Source of the DNA: Streptomyces sp. WZ-12
GTDB lineage: Bacteria; Actinomycetota; Actinomycetes; Streptomycetales; Streptomycetaceae
Length of the DNA stretch: 64,000 bases
Direction of reading: 5' to 3'
Assembly (NCBI RefSeq): GCF_028898845.1
Contig: NZ_CP118574.1
Span: forward strand, 4,685,001 to 4,749,000
The notes beneath the pieces were generated by a model. It had not been told where the DNA came from and searched no databases. It saw nothing but the letters and a program-made list of their open reading frames with translations. The position numbers were made by a program, and so were the translations under genes. The stretch's first letter is position 1, and every line of letters begins with the position of its first letter. Shown here in pieces: positions 60,721 through 64,000 of this stretch.

Positions 60721-61491
60721 ATGTCGTCCGCACCCGTCCATGACCCCGTCCGCCATGTGGTGATCCTCGGCGGCACCACGGAGGCCCGCCGGCTGGCCGC
60801 GGCGTTGGTGACGGAGCCGGCGGTGCGGGTGACGAGTTCACTGGCCGGTCGGGTGGCGGCGCCGCGGCTGCCCGCCGGAGAGGTGCGGATCGGTGGGTTC
60901 GGCGGCCCCGAGGGCCTGGCCCGCTGGCTGCGGGAGCACGCGGTGGACGCGCTCATCGACGCCACCCATCCTTTCGCCGGCACGATCAGTTTCCACGCGG
61001 CCCGGGCCGCCGCCTGTGCCCATGTTCCCCTGCTGGCGCTGCGCCGCCCCGGCTGGGGCGCGCAACCCGGCGACGTCTGGCACCCGGTCCCCACCCTCGC
61101 CGAGGCCGCCGCCGCCCTGCCCGCGCTCGGCGGCCGGGTCTTCCTGACCACCGGCCGGATGGGTCTGGCGCACTTCGCCCACCTCACGGACCAGTGGTTC
61201 CTGGTCAGGTCGGTGGACGCGCCCGAGGCACCGCACCCGCCCCGGATGACCGCGCTCCTGGACCGCGGCCCGTTCACCCTCGACGGGGAACGGGAGTTGC
61301 TGCGCCGCCACCGCATCGACGTCCTGGTGACGAAGGACAGCGGCGCCGCGGCGACCGCACCCAAGCTGGCCGCCGCCCGGGAGGCCGGGGTGCCGGTGGT
61401 GGTCGTCCAGCGGCCACCGGTTCCGGAGGGCGTGCCGGTGGCCGCGGAACCGGCCGCGGCGGTGGAGTGGGTGCGGGCGCTGCTCGGCTGA
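60721..61491 (+). CDS. cobK: Precorrin-6A reductase
   Basis: The 256-residue NADPH-dependent reductase has HVVILGGTTEARRLAAALV, LIDATHPFAGTISFHA, VFLTTGRMGLAHFA and VLVTKDSGAAATAPKLAAA. GGAGG lies before the ATG. It is convergent with cobIJ, only 14 bp between stops. Confidence 0.93.
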   Translation: MSSAPVHDPVRHVVILGGTTEARRLAAALVTEPAVRVTSSLAGRVAAPRLPAGEVRIGGFGGPEGLARWLREHAVDALIDATHPFAGTISFHAARAAACAHVPLLALRRPGWGAQPGDVWHPVPTLAEAAAALPALGGRVFLTTGRMGLAHFAHLTDQWFLVRSVDAPEAPHPPRMTALLDRGPFTLDGERELLRRHRIDVLVTKDSGAAATAPKLAAAREAGVPVVVVQRPPVPEGVPVAAEPAAAVEWVRALLG

Positions 61492-61505
61492 CGCCCCGTG
61501 AGCGG

Positions 61506-63071
61506 TCAGCGCTCCGGGTACCGTCGCGGCGTCCAGACCGCCTCCGTACCGTCGTCGCGCCGCACTCGCTGGGTCTGTGACGAGCCGACCAGCAGGATCG
61601 TGCGCATGTCGACCTGGGCGGGATCGAGGTCGGTGAGCGGGACGGTGCGCAGCGACTCCTCGGGGCCGCCGATGTCGCGGGCGAGCATGACCGGGGTGTC
61701 CGGCGCGCGGTGCTCCAGCAGGACGTCCCGGGCCTTGGCCACCTGCCAAGTGCGGCTGCGGGAACCGGGGTTGTAGAGGGCCAGTGCGAGGTCGGCGGCG
61801 GCCGCCGCGCGCAGCCGTTCGGCGATCACCTCCCAGGGCTTGAGCCGGTCGGAGAGCGAGATCACCGCGTAGTCGTGGCCCAAGGGGGCGCCGGCGCGGG
61901 CGGCGGCGGCGTTGGCGGCCGTGACACCGGGCAGCACCCGCACCGGGACGGAGCGGTAGGGCTCCTGGGACGCCACTTCGAGGACCGCGGTGGCCATCGC
62001 GAAGATGCCCGGGTCGCCGCCGGAGACCACCGCGACCCGGCGGCCCCGGCGGGCCAGGTCCAGGGCGAACTCGGCGCGCTCGGACTCGACCTTGTTGTCG
62101 GTGGCGTGCCGGCGCTGGCCCGGGCGTACCGGGACGCGGTCCAGGTACGTGGCGTAGCCGACGAGGTCGTCGGCGGCGGCCAGGGCGCCGCGGGATTCCG
62201 GGGTGAGCCAGCGCGGACCGGCCGGCCCGGTGCCGACCACGACCACCTCGCCGGCGTCCGCGGCGGCCGGCTCCGGCTCCTCGGCCGCGGTGGCGATGCG
62301 GCTGGGGACGACCGCGACGGAGAAGTACGGAACGCTGTCGGCGTCTATGTCGGACAGCGCGCCGGTGCGCTCCCCGGCCATCGTGGCGCGCTCGACGTAG
62401 CGGGCCTCCGGCATCCGGCCGGAGCGCTCCAGGGCGCGGCGGACGGTGGGGAAGGTGCGGCCCAGCTTCATCACCACCGCGGAGTCGGTGGCGCTCAGAC
62501 GGGCCGTCAGCTCTTCCTCGGACAGCGTGCCGGGGAGGACGGTCAGCACCTCGTCGGCCTCGGTGAGGGGGGTGCCCAGCCGGGCCGCGGCGGCGTTGAT
62601 GGAGGTGACGCCGGGCACGACCTCGGTGGGGTAGCGGTGCGCCAGCCGCTTGTGCATGTGCTGGTACGAGCCGTAGAAGAGCGGGTCGCCCTCGGAGAGC
62701 ACCGCGACCGTGCGGCCGGCGTCGAGATGGGCCGCGAGCCGCGCCGCCGCCGCCTCGTAGAACTCGTCCAGGGCGCCGCGGTAGCCGCCGGGGTGGTCGG
62801 TCGACTCGGTGGTGACCGGGTAGACCAGGGCCTCCTCGATGTGGTCCGGGCGGAGGTGCGGGGCGGCGATGGAGCGCGCGATGGAACGGCCGTGCCGGGC
62901 GCTGTGGTACGCCACCACATCGGCCTCGGCGATGACCTCCACCGCCCGCACGGTCATCAGGGACGGGTCGCCGGGGCCGAGGCCGACGCCGTAGAGGCGT
63001 CCGGTGGAGTGCCGCGGGGAGTGTGCGGCCGGCTGGTCCGGCGCACCGCTGGGGGACTGCTGCTCGCGCAC
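61506..63071 (-). CDS. cobIJ: Bifunctional precorrin-2 C20-/precorrin-3B C17-methyltransferase
   Basis: The 521-residue fusion has an N-terminal CobI half (about 20-255; LYGVGLGPGDPSLMTVRAVE, VLSEGDPLFYGSYQHMHKRL) and a CobJ half (about 270-505; VVVVGTGPAGPRWLTPESRG, VVSGGDPGIFAMATAVLEV, RVLPGVTAANAAAARAGAPL). Both SAM-binding halves look intact. The GTG at 63071, placed 6 nt after GGAGGA, is preferred to a GTG at 63077 that overlaps the cobH stop. Fusion of cobI and cobJ is usual in actinobacteria. Confidence 0.93.
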   Translation of the reverse strand: MREQQSPSGAPDQPAAHSPRHSTGRLYGVGLGPGDPSLMTVRAVEVIAEADVVAYHSARHGRSIARSIAAPHLRPDHIEEALVYPVTTESTDHPGGYRGALDEFYEAAAARLAAHLDAGRTVAVLSEGDPLFYGSYQHMHKRLAHRYPTEVVPGVTSINAAAARLGTPLTEADEVLTVLPGTLSEEELTARLSATDSAVVMKLGRTFPTVRRALERSGRMPEARYVERATMAGERTGALSDIDADSVPYFSVAVVPSRIATAAEEPEPAAADAGEVVVVGTGPAGPRWLTPESRGALAAADDLVGYATYLDRVPVRPGQRRHATDNKVESERAEFALDLARRGRRVAVVSGGDPGIFAMATAVLEVASQEPYRSVPVRVLPGVTAANAAAARAGAPLGHDYAVISLSDRLKPWEVIAERLRAAAAADLALALYNPGSRSRTWQVAKARDVLLEHRAPDTPVMLARDIGGPEESLRTVPLTDLDPAQVDMRTILLVGSSQTQRVRRDDGTEAVWTPRRYPER

Positions 63072-63073
63072 GC

Positions 63074-63706
63074 TCACTCCTCCTCGCTCGCCAGGGCGTT
63101 GAGCGCCGCCGCGGCCATGGCGCTGCCGCCGCGCCGCCCGCGCACCACGATGTGCTCCAGCTTCGACGGGTGGCCGATCAGCGCGTCCTTGGACTCGGCC
63201 GCGCCGATGAAGCCGACCGGGATGCCGAGGACGGCGGCGGGGCGCGGCGCCCCCTCCTCGATCATTTCGAGGAACCGGAAGAGGGCGGTGGGGGCGTTGC
63301 CGAAGGCGACCACGGCGCCCTCCAGCCGGTCCCGCCACAGTTCGAGCGCGGCGGCGCTGCGGGTGGTGCCCATCCGGGCGGCCAGCTCCGGAACGGCCGG
63401 ATCGCCGAGGGTGCACAGCACCTCGTTGTCCGCGGGCAGTCGCTTGCGGGTCACGCCGCTGGCCACCATGGTGGCGTCGCACAGGATCGGCGCACCGGCG
63501 CGCAGCGCGGCCCGGGCACTGGCCACGACGCCCGGGGTGAAGGCCAGGTCGCGGACGAGATCGACCATGCCGCAGGCGTGGATCATGCGGACCGTGACCC
63601 GGCTGACATCGGCGGGCAGTTCGGACAGGTCCGCCTCGGCGCGGATGGTGGCGAAGGACTGGCGGTAGATGGCCGCCCCGTCCTTTTCGTAGTCGAACGC
63701 GGTCAC
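63074..63706 (-). CDS. cobH: Precorrin-8X methylmutase
   Basis: The 210-residue protein (GTG start [14 protein letters not shown]) has the catalytic His in [28 protein letters not shown] and [15 protein letters not shown]. It shifts the C11 methyl to C12, giving hydrogenobyrinate. The start overlaps the cobG stop by 4 bp, so the genes are coupled. Confidence 0.93.
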   Translation of the reverse strand: MTAFDYEKDGAAIYRQSFATIRAEADLSELPADVSRVTVRMIHACGMVDLVRDLAFTPGVVASARAALRAGAPILCDATMVASGVTRKRLPADNEVLCTLGDPAVPELAARMGTTRSAAALELWRDRLEGAVVAFGNAPTALFRFLEMIEEGAPRPAAVLGIPVGFIGAAESKDALIGHPSKLEHIVVRGRRGGSAMAAAALNALASEEE

Positions 63707-64000
63707 TTGAGCCTCGGGGTCGTGGGTTGAGGGGTGGAAGAGGGGTGTGGGGCGTCGGCGGGGGGTGCCAAGTCCCGTGTGCCAGGGGCCGGTTCGGCCC
63801 GTACGCAAGAAGCCGGACCTTGTGGTGTTTCACGTGAAACGGCGCTCGGTCGGGGCGTTTCACGTGAAACATCCGCCGGGGCCGTGGAGTTGGAGCGCAC
63901 GGCGGTGGTGCGGTATCCGTCGGGCGTCGCCAGGACGTCGATCCAGGCGCCGTGCGGATGACCGCAGCGCCGTGCGCAGCCCGACCAGTGGACGGGCGGG
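63703..64000 (-). CDS. cobG: Precorrin-3B synthase, C-terminal part (runs off window)
   Basis: Only the last 98 codons are present. [13 protein letters not shown] contains two of the Cys ligands of the 4Fe-4S cluster, and [12 protein letters not shown] is the usual end of CobG, an oxygen-dependent lactone-forming enzyme of ring contraction. After that a tail of about 65 residues rich in Pro and Arg (DVSRET twice) is encoded partly by two parS sites, so the tail may be a recent extension. The stop overlaps the cobH start. Confidence 0.85.
   Translation of the reverse strand, partial: PPVHWSGCARRCGHPHGAWIDVLATPDGYRTTAVRSNSTAPADVSRETPRPSAVSRETPQGPASCVRAEPAPGTRDLAPPADAPHPSSTPQPTTPRLK
63827..63840. 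promoter_or_regulatory. parS: parS site (perfect) within cobG 3' end
   Basis: GTTTCACGTGAAAC, 30 bp from the next copy; encodes VSRET in the cobG tail. Confidence 0.92.
63857..63870. promoter_or_regulatory. parS: parS site (perfect) within cobG 3' end
   Basis: GTTTCACGTGAAAC; second VSRET-encoding copy of the pair. Confidence 0.92.

Noticed and set aside
61506..63872. 788-residue reading of cobIJ
   Set aside because: The part beyond 63071 is antisense to nothing but out of frame to cobH; it begins inside a parS.

Overview
The window is high-GC actinobacterial chromosome, almost certainly Streptomyces. Support comes from strong third-position GC bias, GTG and TTG starts, leaderless promoters, a SARP regulator, a proteasome activator (Bpa), mycothiol-type enzymes, and above all at least 15 perfect copies of the Streptomyces ParB site GTTTCACGTGAAAC plus two copies with one mismatch. 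From memory of S. coelicolor, parS sites cluster around oriC. The bkd operon, the pirin gene carrying the phiC31 attB site, aspS and metG also lie in that order there. I infer that the window is part of the oriC-proximal centromere region.

Layout. 1-5.3 kb is accessory. It holds a WXG100-like/hydrolase secretion pair, a Nudix gene divergent from an XRE-TPR regulator, a four-gene translationally coupled module (anti-sigma-type ATPase, two small proteins, an HTH protein), and a serine integrase broken by a stop codon and a frameshift. The integrase abuts a potassium-channel gene of which only the TrkA half remains, so 1-5.3 kb looks like the end of a dead integrated element. 5.3-19 kb holds a quinone oxidoreductase, a sortase-like surface protein, bpa, two divergent membrane Ser/Thr kinases, a phosphotransferase, a PNPOx-like protein, a LuxR-type response regulator and a branched-chain/2-oxo acid dehydrogenase operon (E1 alpha, E1 beta, E2).

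19-36 kb holds a GNAT-Nudix fusion, a GntR/MFS pair, a mycothiol-dependent isomerase-type protein, a LURP-one/scramblase-like protein, a thioredoxin-NHL protein, a membrane-spanning HTH protein, a secreted NlpC/P60-like enzyme, a DUF4232 lipoprotein, an AfsR-type SARP, an M18 aminopeptidase, an acyl-CoA dehydrogenase and an SseB protein. 36-49 kb holds pirin with phiC31 attB, an AI-2E transporter, a PAS-GAF-SpoIIE-HATPase phosphatase, aspS, metG, a VWA protein, an esterase and a polysaccharide deacetylase.

49-56 kb carries an osmoprotectant (OpuB/ProU-like) ABC transporter with its ATPase encoded convergently, an NADP-dependent oxidoreductase, a membrane protein and a CDF metal exporter. 56-64 kb carries corrin-ring genes: cobL, cobM, cbiD, cobK, cobIJ, cobH and the end of cobG. 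As I recall, these genes lie far from this locus in S. coelicolor, which suggests a rearrangement.

The parS sites sit mostly between genes, often as closely spaced pairs. Two are built into terminator-like hairpins between convergent genes, and three lie inside coding regions. No rRNA, tRNA, CRISPR array or intact insertion sequence was recognised. Start codons were chosen from RBS position, coupling to the previous stop and family length; several remain uncertain and this is stated per gene.
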